From assembly GCF_019059575.1 (NCBI RefSeq), contig NW_024882772.1:1-64000 (forward strand): DNA of 64,000 bases, written 5' to 3'. The notes under the pieces were generated by a model that did no database searches, was not told where the DNA came from, and saw nothing but the letters and a program-made list of their open reading frames with translations. Positions 11,576 to 23,064 of this stretch are shown piece after piece. This DNA is from Amphibalanus amphitrite. Taxonomy: Eukaryota > Arthropoda > Thecostraca > Balanomorpha > Balanidae. The position numbers were made by a program, and so were the translations under genes. How positions within the stretch are numbered: the first letter of the stretch is position 1; each line of letters starts with the position of its first letter.

Positions 11576-12470
11576 TCAGACAGTGTCCTCCTCCAGCACA
11601 CAGATCCGTCGCACCGGGCGGTGCACTTCACCGCCGTGAACCCGCACGCGGGCAGAGCGCACACGACCGTCCGGACCTGGCATCACCTCCACCACGCGAC
11701 CGAGTGGCCACCGACCGCGTGGCATGTTCTCCTCCACCAGTAGGACCAGGTCTCCACGGGCCAGATTTCTTGTCTCACGAGTCCACTTCTGGCGGCAGAT
11801 CAGACTGGGTACATACTCTCTCAACCAGCGGGCCCAGAACTGATCCGCCAGCGCCTGTGTCTGACGCCAGAGCCGCCGGCTGGACGTGTCTCTGTCGCTG
11901 AAGACACCCGGTGGAAGACAGACGGTCCGGTATCCCAGCAGCAGGTGGTTGGGTGTGAGCGCCTCCAGGCCATCATCCTCAGAGGACACGTAGGTCAGCG
12001 GTCGGCTGTTCACCACGGCTTCAGCCTCCGTGATGACAGTGTGTAGGACTTCGTCAGTGACAATCAGCTTTCCGAGAACGGTGCGGAGTGCCCTCTTCAC
12101 CGTTCCTATCATCCTCTCCCAGATGCCGCCCATGTCCGCTGCCCCCGGCGGATTGAAGCGCCAGATGATGTCAGCCTGAGACAGTTGGTCGCTGATGTCT
12201 TGTTGGTTCCACTCGTGGATCAGCCGGCGGAGCTCTCTCTCGCCAGCTCGCAGATTCGTGCCGTTGTCGCTGTAGATCACTTCAGGCTTGCCTCTCCTCG
12301 CGATGAACCTCCGAAGTGCCATGAGGAAGCTGTCCGTAGATAGAGACTCTGCTACTTCGAGATGGACGGCTCGGGTAGTTAGACATGTTATCAGCAGACA
12401 GTATCTCTTCTGCTGCATGCTGCGCCGACTCGACCTGGTGACCACTGACCAGAGGCCCGAAGAAGTCAAT
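11576..12470 (-). pseudogene. BEL/Pao pol, segment 3: integrase core and C-terminal domain
   Basis: The frame holds the integrase catalytic core: it resumes just after the first Asp region, with a Asp in IYSDNGTN and a Glu in GGIWERMIGTVKRAL. It then carries a DUF5641-like tail (LVLLVEENMPRGRWPLGRV...). It ends with a stop at 11576, 50 bp before the LTR. It is separated from the preceding frame by a +1 shift at a 7-bp duplication (12438-12451). The enzyme would insert the DNA copy into the host genome; in this copy it cannot be read continuously with the upstream domains. Confidence 0.9.
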
Positions 12471-14307
12471 CCCAACTGAGCTGAAACTGCGACGGGTGTC
12501 AAATCTCGAGTCCGGGAGATCGGCCATGAGCGGCTGGCATGGCTTGGCCCGTCGACGGCGACAGACTACGCAGGCGCGCACGACCTTCTTCACTGTTTGT
12601 CTTGCTCTCGGGATCCAGTATTGCTGACGGAGCTCGTTCAGGACGTGATCTGTCCCGGCGTGCATCAGCCGCTCTTGAGTGGCTGCGATCAGCAGTGACG
12701 TCACACCGGCTTCTCTTGGTAAGATGAGTGGATGGCACGCCGTCTCTGATAGCGGAGCACGGTCCAGGCGGCCTCCGACACGTAGCAGGCCATCTTGACC
12801 CAGCTGCGGAGACAGAGGCAGTAGGCTACTGCTGCTGTCTATGGGAGCTCCTCTTCTCAGCGCAGCCAACTCCCGACCAAATTCCTTGCGTTGCAGCAGG
12901 CGAATGATAGCGGCATCTGCTTCTCGGAGCTCAGGTGTCGACAGGGGGCCGGAGCCGCGCCTACCAGTCGTGCGTGCGGCCGCCAGATTCTTGCAGAATC
13001 GGAGCATCCAACCCACCGTGCGCCGGTACCGGTTCCAACTAGAGAAGCGGCTGGGGTCCGGTAACACTTCAGACGTTGTCTCGCTCCCATAACTCACGCT
13101 CAGAACCGTCTTCACCTCAGGATCTTCTTCTGCGACTGACCGTGGTAGAGGATCCTCCGGCCACATCTTCTCAGGCTGCCATAGGAAGTCAGGCCCACGG
13201 ATCCAGCGGCAGTCTTCAGTCATCTCGGATGCCACCAGTCCACGAGTGCAGTCATCGGCTGGGTTTTCTTCTCCGGGTACGAATCGCCACTGGGACGGTT
13301 CGGAAACACTCCGGATCTCTGCGACACGATTCGCAATAAATGTGTGGAATCGCCGGCTGGTGTTGAAAATGTAGCCAAGCACGACTCGGCTATCGCTCCA
13401 GTAAATTGTCTCGTGGATGTCCAGTGTGAGCTCTTGTCTCACACAGCAGGCCAGTCGTACAGCCATGACAGCCGCCTGTGTCTCCAGTCTCACAATGGAG
13501 AGTTTCTTCAGGGGGGCGACCCGGCATCTGCTCATAACCAAGGAGCAGTGCACCAGTCCATCTGGGTACACTGTTCGAAGGAATGCTACCGCACCAAATG
13601 CCCTTTCCGAGGCATCACCGAACACGTGGAGCTGTGTCTGACGTGGCCTTTCTTCTAGTCTTCCGTACCATCTTGGCACCGTGACCGCTGAGACTCGTGA
13701 CAGTTCGGTGAGCCATGCAGTCCATCGTCGATATTCATCTGCGTCGAGCTGCTCGTCCCAGTCACGCTGAACAGACCAGAGGTCTTGAAGGAGCAGCTTC
13801 GCCAGCAGCGTGAATGGAGAGAGCAGGCCAATGGGATCATAGATCGAAGCCACCACACGTAAAACTGAGCGTTTTGTCTCTGCATCTTCAGTAACTATTG
13901 GCGGCTGGCTTACAGACAGCTTGTCTCGCTCTGCGTCCCACATGACGCCCAGCACCTTCTCCATCGGCAGCGGCCCTCGCAAGTCAGTCGCACTTGACAC
14001 CCGGTCGTCCGTCGGGATCCCGGCCAGCACCTCTCTGCTGTTACTCAGCCACTTCCGGAGGCAGAATCCGCCTTTAGAGACCAGCGCTGATACTTCAGAA
14101 ACCATTGCCTTCGCTGCCCAGATGTCCTTCTCTGACGTCGCCAGATCATCCATGTAGAAGTTGTCCCGGACGGTGGCCGCTGCGGCTAGGCCTGCCGCTG
14201 ATTCAGAACACTTCTCCTCTGCTGTCTTGTTCAGCACATAGCTGGCTGAGGCTGGAGACGAGCGCGCACCAAAAATCACCCGATCCATCTGATAAATGTC
14301 TGGGGGG
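12445..14307 (-). pseudogene. BEL/Pao pol, segment 2: RT catalytic part, RNase H region, integrase zinc domain
   Basis: It contains the reverse-transcriptase active site YMDDLATS, the thumb, an RNase H/A17-associated region (HVFGDASERAFGAVAFL), and the integrase HHCC zinc-binding motif (HAGTDHVLNELRQQYW... CVVCRR), ending in the first integrase Asp region (GIDFFGP). It lies in a different frame from segment 1; the shift maps to a run of six C (minus strand, 14302-14307) where five would keep the frame. The stop of this frame beyond the second break is at 12282. Confidence 0.92.
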
Positions 14308-16542
14308 TCGGTGCACCTCCAGACCTCGCCAGAGGAACCTCAGCGCCGGCTGGTCCTCTGCCCTCACTGCCACTTGTAGGAACATCTTCTCGATATCTGC
14401 ATTCAAGGCCACTGGTTCCTGTCGGAATCTCATGAGTACCCCTGGGATGGTTAGCAGGTAGTCTGGCCCTGTGAGCAGGTTTTCGTTCAGAGAGGTGCCA
14501 CCGTACTTAGCCGCGGCATCGAAGACGACTCTGATCTTCCCTGGTTTGTTCTGGCTCGTGACGGCATGGTGAGGGAGATGCCAGCATCGATCGTGAGACT
14601 GACGCCGCTCCTCTTCAGACAGTTTCCGCGCGTAGCCCTTTTCTATGTACTCCTGCATGACCTTCTGATAGGCGTCAGCCTTTTCTGGCGCTCTCTTCAG
14701 TCCTCTCTCTGTGTTCTCTAGCCGACGCAGTGCCATTCCATAGTTATCTGGCAAGATGATACCGTCAGAGCGCCACAGCAGCCCGGTCTCATAACGGTCA
14801 CCTCTCCATCGGGTCGTTCCTTCCAGTATCCGTTCAGCCTCCAGATCATCGGCCGAACGGGGAGCCTTGAAGTCAAATCTAGTCCCGTATGCTTCAGTTG
14901 ACCACCAGTCTTCCATCATCTCTGACAGCGAGTCCCGATCTGAACGCTCGGTCCGAATGTGGAGAACCTCTCGAGCACCGACCGGTAGCAGCTGCTGCAC
15001 ATTTCCCGTCAAACACCAGCCAAGGTGCGTTCTTATGGCCGTCGGCTGGCCTGGAGGGCCGACACGCACCTCCTTCTGCAGCATGGCCTCCAACACATTC
15101 GCACCGAGCAACAGCTCCACGGGCCGGCCATTTGTGTCCGGGATCGAGATCCCTGCCAGATGCTTCCAGTTGTGTTTTTCCCTCCAGTCGATCCTCTGCG
15201 GACGCAAGTTGAGTTTCTTGACGGAAAAAACTTCTGGCACCGTCAGGCGCTCTTCTCCGTCAGCCGCAGCAACTGGTGAAACCGTGAGTGTGGTCCGAAC
15301 AGACATCCGTTTCTCGCCAGTTTCTTCCACATTGTTGAGACGCAGCTCTTCTGGCTCACCGGTAATCCCCAATCGCCGCAGCACGTCTTCTGTGCAGAGA
15401 GAGGTGTCGGCGCCGGAGTCCAAGAGAGCGCATGTGTCAACATACGCGCCATCATCTCCATGCACCCGTACCGGCACGACCTGAAGCAGTGTTGACACGC
15501 GGCTGCTCACAGGCGCTGAATTGGTAGCGAGCACCCTGCGCGGGTCTTCCACGTCCACTTCTTCCAGCTCGCTCACCGCCGATGCCGGTGAATGGAGCAG
15601 ACTGTGATGCCGCCCGCGGCAGCCATCCTTCCCGCACAGCGACTTCTTGCGACATTGGTGAGCCCAGTGACCCTCGCCGAGGCATCTGAAACAGCGCTTG
15701 CTGGCACGAACCACCTGAAATCTCTCGTCCGCCGTCATGGCTCGAAACTGTTCACACTCGTCCAGTCGATGTGCCCCTCTCTGGCAGATTACGCACACTG
15801 CTGCAGGTGTGGCTGCGTCCTGAGTAGCCAGCGTAGTTCGCTGAAGCCCACCGCTGCTCACTGCCGGGGGGCGTCGAGTCGTCCGTGCTGATCCTCCCGT
15901 CTCCCTTCCTTGACTGGGTCTCCGGTAGTAGCGCGCGGCGCTCAGCTCTGGGAGGGCGCGCCGACCCGCGAGCACTACTCCTCGCAACCACTCATCCAGA
16001 TCTGACAGGGTCGACACGCTGTGACCAAGTTCCAGTTCTGCTTGTCCCCACTGCCACGCCAGATTCATTGGCAGTTTTGCTACCACTTGGCGCAGGTTGG
16101 TCGTGGCCGCGAGATCAGCGTCGAAGCGGTAGGTGGTCAGGGTGCAAACAGCCGCGTGAAGCGAACGGGAGAGCTGAGTGAGCCCCGCAAGGTCATTGGG
16201 TCTCACGGGAGGGGATTGCAGTACACTCCCCAGAGTCTGCTGCACTACCGCTGCTGGGTCTCCAAATTGTTGTTCCAGCTCTCGGAGCGCCTCTTCATAG
16301 AGTGCACCATCGCACAGCAGCCCCCTCACTGCCTCTCTTGCCTCTCCAGTGAGGCAAGATTGCAAGTGCGTTAGACGCTCCGTATCGGTCAGAGTACCGT
16401 TGTCGTGTACCAGTGCCTTAAAAAGACCACTCCATCTAGGCCAGTCTAGCGGAGAGCCGTCAAATTTCTCCAGAGATATCCTAGGCCCTAGGGAGTGCTG
16501 CTGTTGTTTCTCGGTGTTCGACCCGTCCGCCGGGAAGGGCCG
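14302..16542 (-). pseudogene. BEL/Pao gag-pol, segment 1: DUF1759 gag, zinc knuckles, protease, start of RT
   Basis: The frame opens after a stop near 16543. It begins with the DUF1759 gag domain (FDGSPLDWPRW), then zinc knuckles (CFRCLGEGHWAHQC and CGKDGCRGRHH), then the aspartic protease active site CALLDSGADTS, then the N-terminal RT fingers and palm (IRVVFDAAAKYGGTSLNENL, NADIEKMFLQV). It runs out of frame at the C run 14302-14307 within RT, with a stop at 14203. This belongs with the neighbouring segments as one gag-pol frame in intact BEL elements. Confidence 0.92.
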
Positions 16543-17050
16543 TTATCCAGCTCCGGGTGCGATTCTGTGGGTCTTCGGAGACTCGTCGGAGCCTCGCAGC
16601 AGGCTCCCTGCGCGGCGAGTCACCGCCGGCAGGTTCCCGCTTCTCCACAGCTGGAGCCACAAGACCGCTCCCGGTGCCATTGCCGTCCCGGAAGTCCTCC
16701 ACATCCTCTCTTGTCCCTTGAGAAATTGCATCGTCATCCTCCACGAGCTGCAACTCTATGGCATCCACCTCAGCTGCGTCAGCAGCTTGACGTGCATTTG
16801 CTCGTGCTTGCTCTAATGTTGACTGGATTTGGGCTTCTTCCGCAGCGGCTGCTGCTGCCGCCGCTGCTGCCGCTGCTGCCGACGCGGCCTGTCGGGCCGC
16901 AGCAGCCCGCTCCACATCTTCCAGAGCCCGTTGGGCTTGAGCGGCCTTCACTTGTGAAACCTGTGCTCTTCTACGCACAGAACTCTGAGTCGATGTGCCC
17001 GACCCTGCTACACTTCTCGTTTTCAAACTGGTTTGTGATTTGGACGACAT
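16481..17050 (-). pseudogene. BEL/Pao gag, N-terminal part
   Basis: 189 codons starting from an ATG at 17050, 42 bp after the primer site. It is Ala/Arg-rich with a 13-residue poly-Ala stretch inside a predicted coiled coil (AQRALEDVERAAAARQAA) and an acidic C part. It stops at 16481, inside a 13-bp near-palindromic tandem duplication (16480-16492) that shifts the frame by +1 relative to the DUF1759 segment. Confidence 0.85.
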
Positions 17051-17091
17051 GTTACGTTACGTTAGTGATAATCAAGTTTACTTTACTGGCC

Positions 17092-17111
17092 TAATCCGGC
17101 CCGGAGGACCA
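17092..17111 (-). promoter_or_regulatory. Primer-binding site
   Basis: Starts TGGTCCTCCGGGCCGGA on the minus strand, three bases inside the 5' LTR. It resembles the complement of an animal tRNA-Tyr 3' end (TGGTCCTTCGAGCCGGA) with two differences in that stretch; the tRNA-Tyr assignment is from memory of the family and is tentative. Confidence 0.6.
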
Positions 17112-17114
17112 AAA

Positions 17115-17341
17115 TGTTATGATTCAAACATTAAAAAAGCCAAAATTCATTTATCTCATGTCTTATATTGCCTTTACTTGCAAATAACTACTCATATGCT
17201 AGATTCTACATGATTCTATTCAAAGTTCCGAATCCACCTCCCAAAATTCTCCTTTTTCACTTGCTTCGACAAAAATACACAAATCACGAGAATGCAAATC
17301 CTCGCGCTTATTCCGGCAGGGAGCTGTCGTTCGCAACGACA
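17115..17341 (-). repeat. 5' LTR of the BEL/Pao element
   Basis: 227 bp, identical by eye to the other LTR at 11299-11525. The right target duplication CGTGC follows at 17342-17346. Confidence 0.95.
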
Positions 17342-17373
17342 CGTGCCTACATAGTACATACCTATGCCTAGTT

Positions 17374-18037
17374 ACGGAGCGAGCGAAGCGAGCGTAGTCT
17401 TTCCTTAGATTAACGGAAATTTCTGAGTATGAGCGGCCGGCCGGCCGGCCGGCCGGCCGTGGTCACGCTTTTGCGAGGCTTATATCTCAGCAACCACTTG
17501 ACCGATTTACATGCGGTAATTTTTGTAGGGTAGCTTCATTCCTTCTACCAAGTATTGCACTATTCCCGATGCATGTGGGTGACCCCTTATGCACGTGCCA
17601 CGTGCAAAACCAAGAGGTGTCACTTTTGTAATTGTTGCAATATCTCGGTAACTACTGGGCCGATTGCGCTGAGAGTTGGCATGTAGGTAGGCACCCACTA
17701 GGCACTGCATATCCATGTGCCAGAGTTGGGGTGCTGCTGCACGTGCGCACGTGCAGGGGTCGTTTCCAGATCTCGGGAACGGCTCGACCGATTGCGCTCA
17801 AATTTGGTACACAGTTAGGGACCGGTTAGTAGGGTGCCGTGCACAAGTCAGTTGGGACCCATTTTGCACGTGCGCACGTGCAGGGTGCCGCTTCCAGATC
17901 TCGAGAACGGCTGGGCCGATTGTGCCCAAATTTGGCACATCGCTAGAGACCGGTTAGTAGGGTGCCGTGCACAAGTCAGTTGGAGGTACTCCCTCGCAAT
18001 TTCGCACGTGCAAGGCCCACCCTCTCGCTCGCTCCGT
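17374..18037. mobile_element. Element with 13-bp TIRs and four tandem CACGTG-bearing units
   Basis: ACGGAGCGAGCGA (17374-17386) is inverted at 18025-18037. A (GGCC)n tract follows the left end (17433-17458). The interior is four imperfect tandem units of about 125-155 bp. Each opens with a motif like ATATCTCGGTAAC...GGGCCGATT and closes with GCACGTG; units 2 and 3 end in the perfect palindrome GCACGTGCGCACGTGC (around 17740 and 17867). No protein frame is convincing; the small frames are periodic because the DNA is. Confidence 0.65.
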
Positions 18038-18349
18038 TAGTCGCCCCAAAAGGCGTTATACTGGTGATATCAGCAAATGCCAATGGGACATTGTTTGCAA
18101 ATAGCATTACATTCTTCTCTCCCAACATTTTTCAACCGCAGCATTGTTCACTATAACTGCACTTCATTAAACGAATTATGCGTACAAACAAGCATTGAAA
18201 GAGGCTGAAATCCACGGTAGGTAAAGCGCACTCATCAGGAAGGTAATTTCGTTCAGACATATAATTATCTCGTGAGGATGTGTGATGCGCCAGTAAATAC
18301 CATCAAGTTCATAAGTTCCATGTTTTTATGCTCAATGTAGTCCCTGTTT

Positions 18350-18409
18350 CACGGACGTATAAATAAACGTCCGTGAAAATGGGCACGGACGTTTATTTAT
18401 ACGTCTGTG
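18350..18409. repeat. 26-bp inverted repeat with 8-nt loop
   Basis: CACGGACGTATAAATAAACG... at 18350-18375 is repeated inverted at 18384-18409 with one mismatch. It would form a long hairpin. It contains TATAAATA on one arm. It may be the core of a small foldback element. Confidence 0.7.
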
Positions 18410-19594
18410 CCCTGTTTACAGTTAATAACCCGTTGCCTTTTTCTTCCAAATTGACTGTCTTATTAAATGAGCAAAAAATCAACTCGGCTATCTAATCGTC
18501 CACTTATTTGCCTAAATTATCCAAGGGAAATATCCGAACAAACACGTTGAAAAGTTTACAAGCAGTGAGACACATCATGACCTCTGACCAATGATAAGCG
18601 ACTGGTTTAAGCCCCTCCGCTGCGAATCCGAAGTTGTTTCATCCATACATTTGGGAAGTAAGTAGTACAGGTAAAGCAAAAATAGATCCCACTGAAGTTG
18701 TGAATAACGCTGTACCATAGAGACTCTCACCGCATCAGTGCTGTACCCACCTATCTTGCTGGGTCGTAGTTTCTGCTAGCGTAGTTACAAGCGATGGCAA
18801 TGTTTTTATATGGCCTGCTTGTATTCTCTTGTCAGAACAACACGATCCGCGTGAGATTGGACCGAGTGTTTGTGTTGGCGCCATGTCAGGGTGTCATTAT
18901 TATCCATTCATGGCCGTGGTTCCGGCGGGAGACAGGCGTGATGAGTTCCCCACGCCATGTCACGCGCCGCTGTTGGCGGTACACCGTGCTACCGCCTCTG
19001 CCTGCAGAGGGGGGGGGGGGGCTGGAATGAGACATGACGATGGACTGGAAAATTACTGACGGTAAACGCTCATCATATTGTAGTTATTAACACTATGTAC
19101 ATATTTTCTAAAAAGACACATTTCTGTTTCAATATTATCTATTGTATTAGTATATGGGCTCTCTCTCTCTCTCTCTTCCCTCCCTCCCTCTCCCTTCCCT
19201 GTCCCATGCACCAGCCCCTCAGACGGACATCTGGAGCTCGCTGCTCGTGTAGACTGTCCGTAGGCGTGGTGCTGCACCGCTGCCCTGCAGACGTTCTCCC
19301 CCCCCCCACCCACCCCTCCCCTCCCCCTCTCCCCTCCTTACCCCCTCTGTGAGGCGCAGCAGACGCCGGCCCGCCGACAACCAGCGGCGGCCACACCACA
19401 CCACTCATATCCCAGTCAGATCCGGCCGCTGCAATGATAGCTAGCCGCAGGAAATTGGACGGAAATGATATAGAGGATTGTAGTGCCTTTATGAGGATCT
19501 TTTTGCTCTTCCGAGTAGCATTTTATTTTATTCTTTTTCATTTACCAGCTCTCATTTTGTAAATTATATTTCCATTGTCCATATTACCTGTCAT
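18410..19594. other. Intron A-B, no gene
   Basis: Unique-looking sequence with short CT runs (19158-19190) and G/C homopolymers. No coding exon or RNA recognised. Confidence 0.5.
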
Positions 19595-19649
19595 AAGCGG
19601 ACAGTGAGCACAACTCATGACTCATCAGTTGTGCTTACAGTGTCCGCTT
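19595..19649. repeat. Short hairpin in brp intron
   Basis: AAGCGGACAGTGAGCACAACT pairs with the downstream AGTTGTGCTTACAGTGTCCG... across an 11-nt loop, with a 2-nt bulge. It is of pre-miRNA length, but it has no other support. Confidence 0.5.
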
Positions 19650-19973
19650 CATTAGTCCATTTCTATTTTCTATCACATGTTGTTAATGAAGTGGGGTGCA
19701 ATGGTAGAGAACAACGTTTAAAGTTTATTTCGAAATGCAATGCCAAGTCAATGCCATTAGAATCAACACAAGGGAGCTGCGCTGAACCATGAGCTTGAAC
19801 GCCGTTAAACAGAGCTCCTCTGCATGGACACACAACAGACACAGAAACCAGACGACTCGAATAATTATGAGCTGCGACTGTCTTCCACCGTTGCCTCCGC
19901 CTCTCTGCCCTTCCCACCGCCACGCCGCCATCGCAGCTCAGCAGCTCGGAGCCTCAGCAGTGTGTTTAACGCT

Positions 19974-20060
19974 GGTGACGTCACCACAGCGGCTCGCCCG
20001 CCCGGTTCAGAGGCCAACCTGCGGGCACTCTGCCAGCGGAACGGCCGCCAATGACGTCAC
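19974..20060. promoter_or_regulatory. Two CRE palindromes
   Basis: GGTGACGTCACC (19974-19985) and ATGACGTCAC (20051-20060) each contain a full TGACGTCA, the CREB/ATF site, in a GC-rich intronic stretch. The second is followed by AAGGGGC, as is the CRE at 27319 in the candidate internal promoter. Function is inference. Confidence 0.4.
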
Positions 20061-20440
20061 AAGGGGCACAGGCGGGCTGACACTGAACGACCGCGGGCAG
20101 GGCTGTCCCAAATCCAGGGCGACACATCGCTATTTTTTGTGGACAACTGCGACCGTTTCCGCTTATATGACATATTATTGTATCTTAAATCTCGACGTCC
20201 CTCGTCAGGAATTGGTCTGGGAGCGCATTTTATGTGTAGCTCTGTATTTTTGACTGGGGATGCGGATGCCTCGGGGACAGACTGCGGAGGTGGCTCCGAT
20301 GCGCACTCCGCAGCTTTGGGCTTGAAAATGGGAGACGAACCATGCCGTTCAGTGCTTCTTCTTCTTCTCAGCGCAGTCGCAGGCCGCGCCCTGGGCGCTC
20401 TGGGCGCGGCTCGCGACCGTTCAGTGCCCTCTCTCCCTCC

Positions 20441-20443
<3 letters not shown>

Positions 20444-20532
<89 letters not shown>

Positions 20533-20585
20533 ACTCACTCACTCACTCACTTTCTCACTCACTCACTCACTCACTCACTCAACTC
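20444..20585 (+). repeat. (CT)n then (CACT)n microsatellite
   Basis: About 44 CT repeats (20444-20531) followed by about 13 CACT repeats. It lies 270 bp upstream of exon B on the transcribed strand, so the transcript carries a long pyrimidine tract there. Long Ser-Leu frames predicted across it are artefacts. Confidence 0.95.
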
Positions 20586-20856
20586 ATGCGAGAGGAACAG
20601 GAAATAAATGCAAATGCTGCGATAACACCGCAGTTCATTGTTTTACCACGCGAGCAGTGTGCACCTGTCGCCCAGTGATACTGCACCGGATAGCCCAGAA
20701 GCGCTGCGGAACAGACTACCCAGACAGGCGCGACTGGTGCTGACATCTACCGGCAAAAAGTAGAACTGTGGTCGGACAGCATTACTGAGAGTTACGCGTT
20801 TAGCGAGGAAGCTGAGGACTGTGTGAATGACGTACACGACTGCGTTACGTTTTCAG

Positions 20857-21021
20857 AAGCAGGCCGGGCTGATAAGACAGCTGGAGGAGGAGCTGCGCTC
20901 GCGCGGCGGAGGGGGCGGTAAGAACCCGGCCGTGGTGGAGCTACAGCAGCAGCTGGATCAGTTCTATGTCGAGAACGACCACCTCACCCGAGAAAACACA
21001 ATGCTCAAGGAGACGGTCAAG
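20857..21021 (+). CDS. brp: brp exon B: coiled coil
   Basis: Acceptor TTTTCAG before 20857, 55 codons, donor GTGCGT, phase 0 at both ends. It continues directly from exon A: KQAGLIRQLEEELRSR, a Gly-rich insert (GGGGGK), then LDQFYVENDHLTRENTMLKE. The KQA.LIRQLEEELR and EN.HL.RE blocks match insect BRP. The Gly insert is longer than I would expect for the family. Confidence 0.9.
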
Positions 21022-23064
21022 GTGCGTACCGGGGCATCGAGTGACCGGTGTCTGGGAATATTATTATTTTCATTATTTTTTTAATGATATGATTCTGTGT
21101 GTTAATGATTGATTTTTTAATGATACGAAATAATGATAAGTATTCTTTACTGAGCGAACCGAATATAAAAGAATATAAAAGAACAAATCTCCATATAAAG
21201 GAACAAATTGTCCCACGTTAGCTCGCTCTCGGTGGGCTCGTTCTGAACATATGCATTATTCATATCGCAATATATTTTTCTTTTCCGCATCACAGCCTTG
21301 ATGGGGCCAGTCCAGTGGCCATTTGTTTTTGAAAGGCCGCTTTAGTGGTGTGCTTTAGTTCCGAGTGTGCCAGTTGGACAGCAAAAACACCACCTGGGAG
21401 CCGCTGGTGCCAGGCGAAAGGTGCGTGTTGTGGACTGTATGTGATCGACACGCAACGCTGAGAACTGAGGAGCGTCGCTGAGCCGTCGGACGCGCTGCTC
21501 CCCCCCCCCCCGCCCTGTTGTACTGGACGGGTAGATACGGAGACTTTGAGGCTAATCACGCGATACCTGTCATTTTGGCAGTCGTGATTCTGTAGTTGGA
21601 CCTCGGTGAAATATATAAGCTGTCGATGAAGGCACCGAAGGATAGTTTTTCTGCTCTCACATTCAGGGCTGGTAAAAATGGTTTTGGTGGCTCTGACCAA
21701 ATTTTCGGCCATGAAAAGTGGCTCCTAACACTCGTAACAGAAAAGGCTTGAAAGTGCAGTGAACAACGTCCTTTTTCAGGAACACCTTAAACATCATCAG
21801 TAACTATTTTAGTTTTACTTATAACTCACTGATGTATCCTGATTTTGGGACATTGGCTGGTGTCGAACACAGCAAAAGAATGTAGGAATATAATTTCTTC
21901 TACTTTTGTTTAAGCTGGTTGGTGACAGAAATGTAAGGCATATGCATGTAAGGCAATGAATGTTGTTTGACAAAAAATATAATACTGACTCACCAACAGA
22001 GGAAATTTCATCATCTCGCCCACCAGCATAGATCTTCCGCAGACTGGTCAGTGGTCATTGTCTGCGTCATCTGAGATACACATGATTGATGATGTCCTAA
22101 GCTGAGAACTGAAACACAAAGGCAATATAACTCTAATATTAATTTTAGTTACAAAATGCCTGAAATATAAATCAGGATTGCTTAAATAAGCATATTTTGA
22201 GTATGACGTACCAAAGAAAATGAAAAACATGCAGAAGAGGAACATATCTTGATATTCAAAATTTAATTTAATTTAGTAACAAATATGCTAAGTGCTAACC
22301 ATACTGGGTTGGTTGGCAAATAAATGCGAGTATCGTTAGCCACTTGAGTTAGGTATCCGTATGCACCTTCAAAATAAAAACAAGTGCCATGTCTAGCTCC
22401 ACAGCTTAAAATATTGAGGTAGGTGGTCTATGATATTGCTATGAGATGTACTATACAGAAGAGGGGCAACTTCAAATCCAACCGAACAACAACCAACATA
22501 CCATGAAATGTACACAGTTTGCCTGTGCCGCAACCCTGCACGAGACTTGACATTTGAATATCATTATTTGTGTTCTAAACTAGTCGGTAATACAGTGAAC
22601 CACCAATGGTAGAAGGCTCCGTAGCTCCCCGTTCCCTCAACACTAGGTCCTCATCAACTGATAAAAGTTACGGAGCCCTATTCTCCGTAGTGTTAAAGCT
22701 GGAAATCGACTGATGGCTCTTCGACTGATGAATGCTGACGCTGTTCGCGGTAAACATTTACAGCTATTCTGAATAGGCTACCAGCTTTGTACTTTGTAGA
22801 CAAACATTGCGCATAAGACCTCATTGGGAAATTGAATGCTGCTACTAATTTAATATTTGTGCTCAGGCATCTTGTATTTTGAGGTTTGTCGTAGAAATAA
22901 AATGAAAATATGAAACAAAACTTTGCAGTTATCCTGCACATGCATACTTGCGTTGAAACGCTTATTTCTGGCTCCCTAAATCGCTTGTACAGGTATTTTT
23001 CTGGCTCCGATATTATCAGCGAATCGGCGCTTTTTACCAGCCCTGCTCACATTTTTAGTTCTGC
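21022..23064. other. Intron B-C, no gene
   Basis: AT-rich, with short frames on both strands and no recognisable exon, RNA or complete mobile element. A partial inverted motif (GGCTCCGTAG / TTACGGAGCC) is seen near 22613-22680. Confidence 0.5.

Larger units (their letters stand above)
11299..17341 (-). mobile_element. BEL/Pao-type LTR retrotransposon, full length, antisense in brp intron
   Basis: A 6043-bp element on the minus strand. It has identical 227-bp LTRs starting TG and ending CA, a 5-bp target duplication (CGTGC at 11294-11298 and 17342-17346), a tRNA primer site next to the 5' LTR (17092-17111) and a polypurine tract before the 3' LTR (11526-11538). The order is gag N-part, DUF1759 gag, zinc knuckles, aspartic protease, reverse transcriptase, RNase H/A17 region, integrase and a C-terminal DUF5641-like domain, which is the BEL/Pao order. 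There is no envelope frame. Identical LTRs imply a very recent insertion, yet the reading frame is broken in three places. The antisense orientation avoids placing its signals in the host transcript. Confidence 0.95.

Noticed and set aside
11352-17371. Repeated frame starting MPLLANNYSY
   Set aside because: It lies inside both LTRs of the retrotransposon and extends differently past each; not a gene.
20139-20743. 179- and 133-codon frames across 20444-20585
   Set aside because: Driven by the CT/CACT microsatellite; the true exon nearby is B at 20857.
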